Of a DNA stretch of 43,944 nucleotides, positions 14,927-23,353 are shown in pieces. Within the stretch, counting starts at the first letter, position 1. The number at the start of each line of letters is the position of its first letter. The position numbers were made by a program, and so were the translations under genes. This DNA comes from an uncultured Blautia sp. Lineage in GTDB: Bacteria; Bacillota; Clostridia; Lachnospirales; Lachnospiraceae. Under the pieces are notes generated by a model. That model did not search any database, was not told the origin of the DNA, and worked only from the letters and a program-made list of their open reading frames with translations. The DNA is taken from assembly GCA_900540785.1 (NCBI GenBank), contig UQHF01000030.1, positions 1-43,944 on the forward strand, read 5' to 3'.

Positions 14927-16297
14927 ATGGATGCAGAAAAAGTTGTAAAACTGCAGAGAGCATATTACAGGGCGGGAAATACCCGCCCTTATGCGTTTCG
15001 AAGGAAAATGCTGGAAACACTGGAAAAGATGGTAAAAAAATATGAGAGTCAGATAAAAAAAGCTCTGTACGAAGATCTGCATAAATCTTCTCAGGAGGCA
15101 TATATGACGGAAATCGGGCTCGCATTAAGCGAGATTTCTTATGTGAAGAAGCATTTGCGTGTCTGGATGAAAGAAAAAAGAGTGCCAGCACCTCTTGTGC
15201 ATTTTCCGGCATATGGAAGCGTGATCCATGAACCGTATGGCGTGGTGCTTATCATGACTCCCTGGAATTATCCGTTTCTTTTGAATCTCGGGCCTCTCTG
15301 TGACGCCATTGCAGCGGGGAACTGCTGTGTGCTTAAGCCTTCGGCATATGCCCCGGCTTCGTCGCATCTCTTAAAGAAGATGATACAGGAGACCTTTCCA
15401 CCGGAATATATTACAGTAGTAGAAGGCGGGAGAAAGGAAAACTGCCTGCTTCTTGAGGAACGCTTTGACTACATTTTTTTTACCGGAAGTCCGGAGGTTG
15501 GGAAAACAGTAATGGAAAAAGCGTCTGTTCATCTCACGCCTGTCACGTTGGAATTGGGAGGGAAAAGTCCCTGTATAGTGGACGATACGGCGGATATAAA
15601 GATGGCTGCAAAGTGTATTGTGTTTGGAAAATTTATAAATTGCGGACAGACCTGCGTTGCACCGGATTATGTGCTGGTGCATAAGAAAAAGAAAGAGGAG
15701 CTTATAAAGTACCTGATTTACTGGACGAAAGATTTCTGGGGAGAGAATCCGCTTGAAAATCCGGATTATCCCAAAATGATAACAGAAAAGCATTTTCAGA
15801 GAGTATCCGGTCTTATGGGGGAAGGAAGAATCCGTCTGGGAGGAGAGATTGACAGAGGGAAAATGCAGATTACACCCACGATTATAGATATGGTAAAATG
15901 GGAATATAAAATAATGGGAGAAGAAATTTTCGGACCTGTGCTTCCTGTTCTGGAATATGAAGATACAGAAGAGCTTCTGGGAATTTTAAAAGAAAAAGAG
16001 AAGCCTCTGGCTTTATACCTTTTTACAGGCAGCAGAAAGGAAAAAGAAAAGATTCTTTCCGTTCTGTCTTTCGGGGGAGGCTGTGTAAACGATACGCTGA
16101 TGCACCTTGCAACACCGTATATGGGATTTGGAGGTGTGGGAAACAGTGGTATGGGCAGCTATCACGGAAAAGACGGATTTGAAACTTTTTCTCACAGGAA
16201 GAGTATTCTTCACAGAGGAAGATTTCCCGATTTATCCGTACGGTATCCGGTATACAGTGGGAAGAAGGAGAAATTTATTCGAAAATTCCTTAGATAA
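14927..16297 (+). CDS. Aldehyde dehydrogenase (ALDH3-like)
   Basis: NAD(P)+-dependent oxidation of aldehydes, 456 residues. The general-base Glu lies in ELGGKSPCIVDD, the nucleophilic Cys in NCGQTCVAPDYVLV, and the cofactor-binding FTGSPEVGK block precedes them. Length and the C-terminal MGSYHGKDGFETFSHRKSI match the shorter class-3 (YwdH/ALDH3) enzymes. The start lies five bases after the small protein's stop. The Lys/Arg-rich tail (KKEKFIRKFLR) may associate with membrane; that is inferred. Natural aldehyde unknown. Confidence 0.93.
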   Translation: MDAEKVVKLQRAYYRAGNTRPYAFRRKMLETLEKMVKKYESQIKKALYEDLHKSSQEAYMTEIGLALSEISYVKKHLRVWMKEKRVPAPLVHFPAYGSVIHEPYGVVLIMTPWNYPFLLNLGPLCDAIAAGNCCVLKPSAYAPASSHLLKKMIQETFPPEYITVVEGGRKENCLLLEERFDYIFFTGSPEVGKTVMEKASVHLTPVTLELGGKSPCIVDDTADIKMAAKCIVFGKFINCGQTCVAPDYVLVHKKKKEELIKYLIYWTKDFWGENPLENPDYPKMITEKHFQRVSGLMGEGRIRLGGEIDRGKMQITPTIIDMVKWEYKIMGEEIFGPVLPVLEYEDTEELLGILKEKEKPLALYLFTGSRKEKEKILSVLSFGGGCVNDTLMHLATPYMGFGGVGNSGMGSYHGKDGFETFSHRKSILHRGRFPDLSVRYPVYSGKKEKFIRKFLR

Positions 16298-16326
16298 CAA
16301 AAAATTAACTTTTTTGTAAAGGATAC

Positions 16327-16355
16327 TTGAGAAAAAACGGGAAATAAGTTACAAT
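16327..16355 (+). promoter_or_regulatory. Promoter of the surface-protein gene
   Basis: TTGAGA (16327-16332) and TACAAT (16350-16355), 17-base spacer. Just upstream, ACAAAAAA/TTTTTTGT at 16298-16318 is a weak, AT-only hairpin that could help end the previous transcript. Confidence 0.6.
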
Positions 16356-16399
16356 ACTGTTACAAGCGCGAGCTATTTACGGAATAAAGGAGGACAGTT

Positions 16400-18982
16400 A
16401 TGAAGGGTAAAAAAATATTGGCAGTGATCATGACCGTATTTATGATGTTGTCATTACTCCCGTCTATGGTTTTTGCAGCGGCAGTTCCGTCTGGGGAACT
16501 TGGCGGAAAACTGAAGATTAAAGGAGCGGCGGCAGTGGGTGCTACATTAAGCGCCGATTATGGAAAAGTTACGCCGGAAGGTATGACAGACGATTATGTA
16601 AGCTTTAAATGGTCCAGAAAAAACGGTGAGGAGCTTACAGAACTGGGAACAGAAAAAACATATACAGTGACAGAGGAAGACCTGGGGCTGGAGATTGTTC
16701 TTGAGGTAACAGGAGCAGAAGCGCAGGGTGTGACAGGAAAGCTCACTGCGACTACCTGTCCTGTAACTGCAACTGAGGAAGAGGCAGAGCAGCATAAAGC
16801 GGAACAGCATACAGAAGAAGCTGAGAATGGAGCAGAAACAGAAGAAGTTCCTGAAAACAGTGGAGAGCAGCCGGAGGAAGAAAACGTGGAAGAGATTCCG
16901 GCTCCGGAAGAAAATGTAGAGGAAATTCCCGCACCGGAAGAGAATACAGAGGGAGAAGTTCCTCCTGAAGAGCAGCTTCCGGAAGGTACAGAGGAAGAAA
17001 GTGAGATTCCGCAGGGCGAAGAAGAGATTTTTTATCCGGAGGGAGAAGCGCCTTCCGAAGAGACAACACCGGAAGAAGGTACAGATTCTGAAGGAACTGC
17101 AGAAAATGAGGAATCTCAGGAAGAGGAAGGTAAAGCAGAGGCAGTTCTTACAACAGAAGATGGAACAGGAGTCCTTGATTTTGGCACTCTGACTTATGGA
17201 TACAGTGAGGAGGAACTTCCTTCCGAACAGTATGTAACCATCGAAAACACAGGCAATGTACCGCTTAATTTTGATAATATTGCACCGGAAAATTTCATGG
17301 TGCAGGATGTGGAATCCCCGCTTGAGCCGGGACAGTCTGTGACTCTCTGGGTAATTCCGAGAGCTGGTCTGACTCCGTGGGAGTACGACGATACACTTTC
17401 CTATACAACACAGGAAGGTGCAGCGGTATCTGTACAGGCGAAAGTGATCGTAAAAGAGCCGGAAGAGACACCTGTACCGGAGGCAACGCCAACACCAGAG
17501 GCAACTCCTACGCCAGAAGCAACACCGACACCGGAGGCAACCCCAACACCAGAACCAGAGTATAAGCTTTCTGTATCTCCGGAAACACTTGATTTTGGAA
17601 AAGCTGAAACAGGATATGCAGAAGCACCGGCAGCCCAGACAGTGACGGTTACAAATGAAAGTAATGCAAAACTTTCCATTATGGAGCTTCAGAGTCAAAA
17701 CTTTATTGTAAGTGCGCTCAATGCTTCTGATCTGGAACCAGGAGAGAGTGTTTCATTTACAGTAGAACCAAAAACAGGACTTGAAAAAGGTGAATATGCA
17801 GAGGCAATTTATCTTTATCCGATTATCAACGGAGAGGCAGGAGAAGCGCTTGCGTCTGTAACTGCGAAATTTAAAGTAGAGGATGCAAAAGTAGCGAAAC
17901 TTACAGCAACGCCGGGAACTCTTGATTTTGGTAAAGTGCAGGCCGGATATACAGAAACACCGGTAGCTCAGACAGTTACAGTTACAAATGCAGGAAATGT
18001 GGTACTTCATCTGAATCAGCCTTCTGCAGGAAGCTTTGAGGCAGGCGCATTATCTGATGCAGAGCTTGCACCAGGAGAGAGCGGCAGCTTTACCCTTGCA
18101 CCAAAGAAAAAGCTGGGAGAAGGACAGTATCTGGAAGAAATCAAAATTACAAGTCAGGAAAATGCAGAAGTATCTGTGACAGTTTCCTTCCTTGTGACAA
18201 AAAATACAGTGAAATTAAAAGGAATTCAGAAACCAGCAGACATTAAGGATATTAAAAATGGCGCTGAGAAATCGGCAGCAGGTTTGAAGCTTCCGGCAAC
18301 TGTAGGAATTGATACAACAAACGGAAAAATGAAGGCAAATGTAAAATGGGATGTGGCAGGCTGTGCATATGATGTATCTTCCAAAGAAAGCCAGACTTTT
18401 GATGTAAAAGGAACCGTAAGCCTTCCCAAAGGAATTGAGAATCCGGATAACGTTTCTCTTTATACTTCTGTAAAAGTAACGGTAAATGCACGTTCAGCAG
18501 CAGCACCGGACGCTTCCCAGAATAAAATTACAGGAATCAGTTCCGATGGAAAATACACAACAGAGACAAAGATTACATTTGAGGCAGTAGGTGCCGGCAT
18601 GAATAATGCAAATCCTGTAAAGGGCGATATGCGTTACCTTCCGGCGAAATGGAATGTACTGGAAGACAGAAGCTGGGAAAGCGCACCGTACAGCGCAACC
18701 TTCCGTATGGGACAGAGCGGCGATTATGCGTTAAAAGTTACATTTAACCAACAGAAGTACGATGGAAGCAAATGGAAAAATACGGGGGCAACCGATGTAA
18801 AACAGGTGAAATTCTCTGTTTCAAACGGTAAAGGATCAACGGTTACTCCAACTCCTAAACCAAATCAGAAGAAACCTGTTCTCACTGGAGACAATACGAT
18901 GATTCTTCCATTTGTGATCATACTGGCTGTAGCAGCTCTCTGTATTGTAGGCGTTGTTGTATACCGCAGAAAGAAAAAATAA
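16400..18982 (+). CDS. Large anchored surface protein with ASH-like repeats and Glu-rich and TPTPEA linkers
   Basis: An 860-residue exported protein. A signal peptide spans residues 1-26 (ending VFA). A small beta domain follows (about 30-125), then a long Glu/Pro-rich low-complexity region (about 125-250). Next come three related beta-sandwich repeats that each begin LDFG (about residues 258, 396 and 506), resembling ASH or 'choice-of-anchor D' domains; a TPTPEA tandem linker (about 354-388) separates the first two. Two further domains follow. The end is PVLTGDNT, a hydrophobic segment and YRRKKK, an arrangement like sortase substrates, although the motif is not a canonical LPxTG. Likely an adhesin or structural protein; ligand unknown. 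Confidence 0.88.
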   Translation: MKGKKILAVIMTVFMMLSLLPSMVFAAAVPSGELGGKLKIKGAAAVGATLSADYGKVTPEGMTDDYVSFKWSRKNGEELTELGTEKTYTVTEEDLGLEIVLEVTGAEAQGVTGKLTATTCPVTATEEEAEQHKAEQHTEEAENGAETEEVPENSGEQPEEENVEEIPAPEENVEEIPAPEENTEGEVPPEEQLPEGTEEESEIPQGEEEIFYPEGEAPSEETTPEEGTDSEGTAENEESQEEEGKAEAVLTTEDGTGVLDFGTLTYGYSEEELPSEQYVTIENTGNVPLNFDNIAPENFMVQDVESPLEPGQSVTLWVIPRAGLTPWEYDDTLSYTTQEGAAVSVQAKVIVKEPEETPVPEATPTPEATPTPEATPTPEATPTPEPEYKLSVSPETLDFGKAETGYAEAPAAQTVTVTNESNAKLSIMELQSQNFIVSALNASDLEPGESVSFTVEPKTGLEKGEYAEAIYLYPIINGEAGEALASVTAKFKVEDAKVAKLTATPGTLDFGKVQAGYTETPVAQTVTVTNAGNVVLHLNQPSAGSFEAGALSDAELAPGESGSFTLAPKKKLGEGQYLEEIKITSQENAEVSVTVSFLVTKNTVKLKGIQKPADIKDIKNGAEKSAAGLKLPATVGIDTTNGKMKANVKWDVAGCAYDVSSKESQTFDVKGTVSLPKGIENPDNVSLYTSVKVTVNARSAAAPDASQNKITGISSDGKYTTETKITFEAVGAGMNNANPVKGDMRYLPAKWNVLEDRSWESAPYSATFRMGQSGDYALKVTFNQQKYDGSKWKNTGATDVKQVKFSVSNGKGSTVTPTPKPNQKKPVLTGDNTMILPFVIILAVAALCIVGVVVYRRKKK
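17464..17560 (+). repeat. TPTPEA-coding tandem repeat
   Basis: About four degenerate copies of an 18-base unit encoding Thr-Pro-Thr-Pro-Glu-Ala. It codes for a stiff extended linker in the surface protein. Copy number could vary by slippage between strains. Confidence 0.8.
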
Positions 18983-19013
18983 ATAAAAGAAATTTGATAA
19001 AAGAAAATTCTTG

Positions 19014-19046
19014 TTAGCACTCGTTTTTTACGAGTGCTAATTTTTT
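19014..19046 (+). promoter_or_regulatory. CIRCE operator (HrcA site), also a terminator hairpin
   Basis: TTAGCACTC (19014-19022), nine bases, GAGTGCTAA (19032-19040) is a perfect match to the CIRCE consensus bound by the heat-shock repressor HrcA. The inverted repeat is in fact 11 pairs (to GT/AC) with a T5 loop and is followed by TTTTTT, so the same DNA also has the form of an intrinsic terminator for the upstream surface-protein gene. It lies eight bases upstream of the htpG -35 box. Confidence 0.93.
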
Positions 19047-19048
19047 GC

Positions 19049-19077
19049 TTGACTTTTTCCTGAGAAGGCAGTAATAT
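19049..19077 (+). promoter_or_regulatory. htpG promoter
   Basis: TTGACT (19049-19054) and TAATAT (19072-19077), 17-base spacer, downstream of the CIRCE element. Confidence 0.75.
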
Positions 19078-19128
19078 ATGTTTTGAACGTTACGGGAAAT
19101 ACAGTAATATCAAAGGAGAGTGAATTAC

Positions 19129-21180
19129 ATGTCAGTAAAACGCGGTAGTTTATCAATTAACAGTGAGAATATTTTCCCGATTATTAAAAAATGGCTGTAT
19201 TCCGACCATGACATTTTCGTAAGGGAAATGGTTTCCAATGGTTGTGATGCAATTACAAAGCTTCGTAAGCTGGAAGTGATGGGAGATTACACATTTCCGG
19301 AGAATTATAAGGCAAAAATTGAGGTCATTGTAAATCCGGAAAAGAAAACATTAAAATTTGTGGATAATGGTATCGGTATGACTGCCGATGAGGTAGAAGA
19401 ATACATTACACAGATTGCGTTTTCCGGCGCAACAGAATTCCTTGAGAAATACAAGGATAAGACAACAGATGACCAGATGATCGGCCATTTCGGACTTGGA
19501 TTTTATTCTGCATTTATGGTTGCAGACGAGGTGCATATTGATACCCTTTCTTATAAAGAAGGTTCTGAACCGGTACACTGGACCTGCGATGGCGGTACAG
19601 AGTATGAGCTGGTTGAGGGAAGCAAAACAGAGCCGGGAACAGAAATTACACTGTTTTTAAATGAAGAGAGTGTGGAATTTGCAAACGAATACAGAATGCG
19701 TGAAGTAATTGAGAAGTACTGTTCCTTCATGCCGGTTGATATTTATCTTTCAAAAGAAGATGCGCCACAGGAATATGAGACGATTGATGAGGCGGATTTA
19801 AGAGACGACGATGTAGTTGTGGAGCATATTCACGAAGATGCAAAGACAGAAGAGAAGGAAAATGAAAACGGAGAAAAAGAGATTGTGGAAGTTTCTCCTG
19901 CAAAGGATAAAGTAAAAATCAACAAACGTCCTGTTTCCTTAAGCGATACAAAACCTCTGTGGACAAAGCATCCGAATGAGTGTACTGACGAAGAGTATAA
20001 AGAATTTTACCGTAAGGTATTTATGGATTACAAGGAGCCGCTGTTCTGGATCCATCTGAATATGGATTATCCGTTTAACTTAAAAGGTATCCTTTACTTC
20101 CCGAAAATCAATACAGAATATGATTCTATCGAGGGAACCATAAAACTTTATAATAATCAGGTATTTATTGCTGATAACATTAAAGAAGTAATTCCGGAAT
20201 TCCTTCTTCTTCTGAAAGGTGTCATTGACTGCCCGGATCTTCCTCTTAATGTTTCCAGATCTGCGCTGCAGAATGATGGATTTGTGCGGAAGATTTCAGA
20301 GTATATTACAAAGAAGGTGGCAGACAAGCTTACCGGAATGTGTAAGACTGACAGAGAATCTTATGAAAAATACTGGGACGACATCAGCCCGTTTATTAAA
20401 TTTGGCTGTATCAAAGATACAAAATTTGCAGACAAGATGAGCGATTACGTTCTCTTTAAAAATCTGGACGGTAAATATCTGACCCTCAAAGACTGCATAG
20501 AAGAAAACAGGGCAGCAGAGGAAGAGGAGAAGCCGGCAGAAACAGAAGAGAAGAAAGAGACAGAGGAGAATGCGGAAGAGAAACCTTCCACTGTTATTTA
20601 CTACGTAACAGATGAGGTGCAGCAGAGCCAGTACATCAATATGTTTAAAGAAGCAGGAAAAGATGCTGTGATCCTGAAACATAATATTGATACTCCGTTT
20701 ATTTCCCACCTGGAACAGAAAGACCAGAATCTGAAATTCAAAAGAATTGATGCGGATCTGACAGAGGAACTTCGGGAGGAAGGGACAGCCGACGAAGAAA
20801 CAGTAAAATCACTGACAGACCTTTTCCGTAAAAATCTGAATAAAGAGAAACTGGAAGTTCGCGTGGAAAAACTGAAAAATGAAAACGTGGCAGCAATGAT
20901 CACGCTTTCAGAGGAAAGCCGCCGTATGCAGGATATGATGAAAATGTATAATATGTACGGTATGGATTCCTCTATGTTTGGAGGGGGAGAGACTCTTGTC
21001 CTTAATGCAAACCATCCGCTTGTAAAATTCCTTGTGGATAGCAGCGAGGCTTCTCAGGTTCCTGTAATCTGCGAACAGCTCTATGATCTGGCGATGCTCA
21101 GTCATAAACAGCTTTCACCGGAAGAAATGACAAAATTTGTACAGAGAAGTAATGAAATCTTGTTAATGCTTGCAAAATAA
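19129..21180 (+). CDS. htpG: Molecular chaperone HtpG (Hsp90)
   Basis: Bacterial Hsp90, 683 residues, cytoplasmic ATP-driven chaperone. The N-terminal GHKL ATPase is evident: EMVSNGCDAITKL, VDNGIGMTADEV and GHFGLGFYSAFMVAD. The middle-domain LNVSRSALQND contains the conserved catalytic-loop Arg. Two acidic insertions (about residues 240-265 and 464-485, the latter EEEEKPAETEEKKETEE) make it longer than the roughly 620-residue E. coli protein. The ATG at 19129 lies nine bases after AAAGGAGA; a GTG at 19120 overlaps that site and is unlikely. Regulation by HrcA is indicated by the CIRCE upstream. Confidence 0.96.
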   Translation: MSVKRGSLSINSENIFPIIKKWLYSDHDIFVREMVSNGCDAITKLRKLEVMGDYTFPENYKAKIEVIVNPEKKTLKFVDNGIGMTADEVEEYITQIAFSGATEFLEKYKDKTTDDQMIGHFGLGFYSAFMVADEVHIDTLSYKEGSEPVHWTCDGGTEYELVEGSKTEPGTEITLFLNEESVEFANEYRMREVIEKYCSFMPVDIYLSKEDAPQEYETIDEADLRDDDVVVEHIHEDAKTEEKENENGEKEIVEVSPAKDKVKINKRPVSLSDTKPLWTKHPNECTDEEYKEFYRKVFMDYKEPLFWIHLNMDYPFNLKGILYFPKINTEYDSIEGTIKLYNNQVFIADNIKEVIPEFLLLLKGVIDCPDLPLNVSRSALQNDGFVRKISEYITKKVADKLTGMCKTDRESYEKYWDDISPFIKFGCIKDTKFADKMSDYVLFKNLDGKYLTLKDCIEENRAAEEEEKPAETEEKKETEENAEEKPSTVIYYVTDEVQQSQYINMFKEAGKDAVILKHNIDTPFISHLEQKDQNLKFKRIDADLTEELREEGTADEETVKSLTDLFRKNLNKEKLEVRVEKLKNENVAAMITLSEESRRMQDMMKMYNMYGMDSSMFGGGETLVLNANHPLVKFLVDSSEASQVPVICEQLYDLAMLSHKQLSPEEMTKFVQRSNEILLMLAK

Positions 21181-21189
21181 AAAATCGGG

Positions 21190-21226
21190 AATGGTCCCTG
21201 TCGAAGAATGGCAGGGACCATTTCTT
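21190..21226 (+). terminator. Terminator after htpG
   Basis: AATGGTCCCTG (21190-21200) pairs perfectly with CAGGGACCATT (21212-21222), followed by a short T-rich tail (TTTCTT). Stem strong, T-tract modest. Confidence 0.75.
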
Positions 21227-21357
21227 GCGTATACACAATAGCGCAAATTGTTCTGCGATAGAAATTATAATCTGATATTCTGATACAATTAAGTGTAAAT
21301 AATCCCGTTTTATATAGAATGAAAGATGCTGATTAAGACACATCTATTTTTGACGAA
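21199..21357 (+). promoter_or_regulatory. Two 0A-box-like sequences upstream of the Spo0A-C gene
   Basis: TGTCGAA at 21199-21205 (at the edge of the htpG terminator loop) and TGACGAA at 21351-21357 both match the Spo0A binding core TGNCGAA. The second overlaps a possible -35 (TTGACG, 21350-21355). They could be chance matches; no strong -10 is seen. Confidence 0.35.
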
Positions 21358-21440
21358 AAATCCCGAATTTTTTAGATAAAATCAAAAATATGATAAAAAG
21401 TCGTATGATAATAAAAGAATGCAGTTTAGGAGGAGAGAAC

Positions 21441-21785
21441 ATGAGAAAAGTATATGGATTAATCAGAAGATTGGGGGCAACCTCAAAATATAAGGGATAT
21501 TACACACTGGCAGAAGCAGTCAAAATGACAATGGAAGTACAGGAAGACCAGGAAGAACCCATGAAAATAACAAAGGACATTTATCCCAGTCTTGCCAAAA
21601 AGTTTAAATCTACACCGATGAATGTAGAACACAACATTCGAACCGTTGTCAATGTCTGTTGGAACACAAATAAAAATACACTGGAAAAAATTGCGGGTTA
21701 TCCGTTAAACTATAAACCTACAAACAGTGAATTTGTAGATATGCTTGCTTATTATTTGAATGAACCGGAAGATGCGGAGTATTAG
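21441..21785 (+). CDS. Stand-alone Spo0A C-terminal DNA-binding domain protein
   Basis: A 114-residue protein that corresponds to the Spo0A effector domain without a receiver. Landmarks: YKGYYTLAEAVKM (Spo0A KGYLYLREAI), MKITKDIYPSLAKKFKST (SITKVLYPDIAKKFNTT), the recognition-helix region TPMNVEHNIRTVVNVCW (TASRVERAIRHAIEVAW) and KPTNSEFVDMLAYYL (KPTNSEFIAMVADKL). Several recognition-helix residues differ from Spo0A, so its DNA site may too. The ATG at 21441 follows AGGAGGAG; an upstream extension from 21390 is not family-like. It converges with, and overlaps by four bases, the next gene on the - strand. Role unknown; sporulation control is one possibility. Confidence 0.9.
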   Translation: MRKVYGLIRRLGATSKYKGYYTLAEAVKMTMEVQEDQEEPMKITKDIYPSLAKKFKSTPMNVEHNIRTVVNVCWNTNKNTLEKIAGYPLNYKPTNSEFVDMLAYYLNEPEDAEY

Positions 21786-22285
21786 TCCGAGATTTTTTCA
21801 AAGTCAATCTGATGATTCCGCATAAACTGAAGAATCATATCGTCCCACAAAGGACCTGGCTTTACGCCGGGAATAAAAGTATTGAGAGAAACACCGGTCG
21901 TGCATAGGACATTCTGGTTTCGATACTGTATATTCAGATAAAGATTTCCAATATCTGAAAGAGAGCCGGCTTTATCCGGAAACAATCTGGTGATTTCAGA
22001 GGGTGGGAGCTGAAAAATAATTTTAAAATGAAGAGGAAGACGTTTTCCTCTGATAACAGAGCAGCAGTAAGGCTTTATTTCTTTCCATAAAGCATAGGAA
22101 CGTCCGCTTTCACGAAGCGCACTCTGTTCATCGGAATCAAAAAAATCATTCTGAAGCTTTCCGTCAATAGAAAAAGTTCCGAAGGTTGTAATAGAAGCCT
22201 CAGTTACCAGAAAGTGGTCGAAGACTTCTCCAATAAAAAGTTTATTTGTAAAATCTTTTAAATTCGTTATGTTTAGTGCCTGCAT
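21782..22285 (-). CDS. DUF5721-like protein of unknown function
   Basis: A 167-residue soluble protein without signal or membrane segment. N-terminal ITNLKDFTNKLFIGEVFDHFLVTEA and FSIDGKLQ, and a C-terminal domain (LPLHFKIIFQLPP...LFPDKAGSLSDIGNLYLNIQYR) match my memory of the DUF5721 family of Lachnospiraceae; this assignment comes from recall only. On the - strand the ATG at 22285 follows AAAGGAG. It converges on the Spo0A-C gene with a four-base overlap of the coding ends. Confidence 0.7.
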   Translation of the reverse strand: MQALNITNLKDFTNKLFIGEVFDHFLVTEASITTFGTFSIDGKLQNDFFDSDEQSALRESGRSYALWKEIKPYCCSVIRGKRLPLHFKIIFQLPPSEITRLFPDKAGSLSDIGNLYLNIQYRNQNVLCTTGVSLNTFIPGVKPGPLWDDMILQFMRNHQIDFEKISD

Positions 22286-22436
22286 ATGGGTACTCCTTTA
22301 TCAAGTATGAGAATATTATAAAACAGATAAGAAAAAAAGAACAGAGTTTTTAAAAAAGACTTTTCAAAACGGATTGTATGTGATAATATAAACCTGGTAT
22401 TCAAAACTACATGTAATGGAAAAGAGGACGATATAA

Positions 22437-23276
22437 TTGAGCTATAAGATTGTGATAGATAGTTGTGGAGAATTTTTAGAACAGTGGAAAACAGATGAAC
22501 ATTTTGAATCTGTTCCCCTTGTATTGACAGTTGGTGGAGAAAATATTGTGGATGATGAAACATTTGATCAGGGGGATTTTCTGAAAAAAGTAGCTGCCTG
22601 TGAAGAATGCCCAAAATCTGCATGTCCTTCTCCTGAAAGATATATGAAGGCGTTTGAATGTGATGCAGATCGTATTTACGCGATTACCTTGTCATCAGAA
22701 CTCAGCGGTTCCTACAACAGTGCGGTTCTGGGGAAAAACCTTCTTCTGGAGGAACATCCGGAGAAAAAAATTCATGTATTTAATTCCCGGTCTGCTTCTG
22801 TTGGAGAAACCCTGATCGCAATGAAGATTGAAGAATGTGAAAAAGCAGGTCTTGCTTTTGATGAGACAGTGCGCATAGTAGAAGAATATATTTCCGGACA
22901 GAATACATTTTTTGTTCTGGAAAATCTTGATACATTAAGGAAAAACGGACGTTTAAGCGGCGTGAAGGCTCTTGTGGCAACTGCCCTTAAAATCAAGCCG
23001 GTGATGGGGTCTACAGATGAGGGGACAATTTGTCAGTTAGACCAGGCAAGAGGTATGAATAAGGCGCTTGTAAAAATGATGGAGCACATTGTTGCAAAGA
23101 CATCAGACAGTGAAAAGAAAGTGTTGGCTATTTGTCACTGCAACTGTCCGGAACGTGCTGAGATGTTTAAGGAAGCCATTGCAGAAAAACTGAATCCCGT
23201 GCAGATTGTCGTGCTGAATACAGCAGGTGTCAGTACCATGTATGCAAATGATGGAGGAATTATCGTAGCGGTTTGA
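22437..23276 (+). CDS. DegV family fatty-acid-binding protein
   Basis: A 279-residue DegV protein. Members bind a single fatty acid between two domains, and some (FakB) present it to a fatty acid kinase. The N-terminal YKIVIDSCGEF, the ITLSSELSGSYNSA block contacting the lipid head group, and VLENLDTLRKNGRLSG are diagnostic. The start is a TTG at 22437, eight bases after AAGAGGA; no in-frame ATG precedes the conserved region. A TAATAT (22384-22389) with a weak TTTTCA 17 bases upstream could be its promoter. No FakA-type kinase is in the window. Confidence 0.92.
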   Translation: MSYKIVIDSCGEFLEQWKTDEHFESVPLVLTVGGENIVDDETFDQGDFLKKVAACEECPKSACPSPERYMKAFECDADRIYAITLSSELSGSYNSAVLGKNLLLEEHPEKKIHVFNSRSASVGETLIAMKIEECEKAGLAFDETVRIVEEYISGQNTFFVLENLDTLRKNGRLSGVKALVATALKIKPVMGSTDEGTICQLDQARGMNKALVKMMEHIVAKTSDSEKKVLAICHCNCPERAEMFKEAIAEKLNPVQIVVLNTAGVSTMYANDGGIIVAV

Positions 23277-23280
23277 TACT

Positions 23281-23308
23281 TTCCTTTTAAAAAGGAATGT
23301 GATATAAT
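23281..23308 (+). promoter_or_regulatory. Palindrome and -10 box before the small membrane protein gene
   Basis: TTCCTTTT (23281-23288), one base, AAAAGGAA (23290-23297) is a perfect inverted repeat immediately upstream of TATAAT (23303-23308). The -35 region is poor. The palindrome could be an operator or a weak terminator of the DegV gene. Confidence 0.4.
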
Positions 23309-23353
23309 ATCTCTAAAAATACTGGAATTTTATACAGATAGGAGATACCGGAT

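Noticed and set aside
17464..17560. Short tandem repeat that could suggest a CRISPR-like array
   Set aside because: The unit is 18 bases, without spacers, in frame, and encodes a TPTPEA linker.
16547..17698. 383-residue frame on the - strand, rich in Cys, Phe and Arg
   Set aside because: It is the complement of the Glu- and Pro-rich surface-protein gene. It has no ribosome site, and its composition is explained by reverse-reading GAA/GAG codons.
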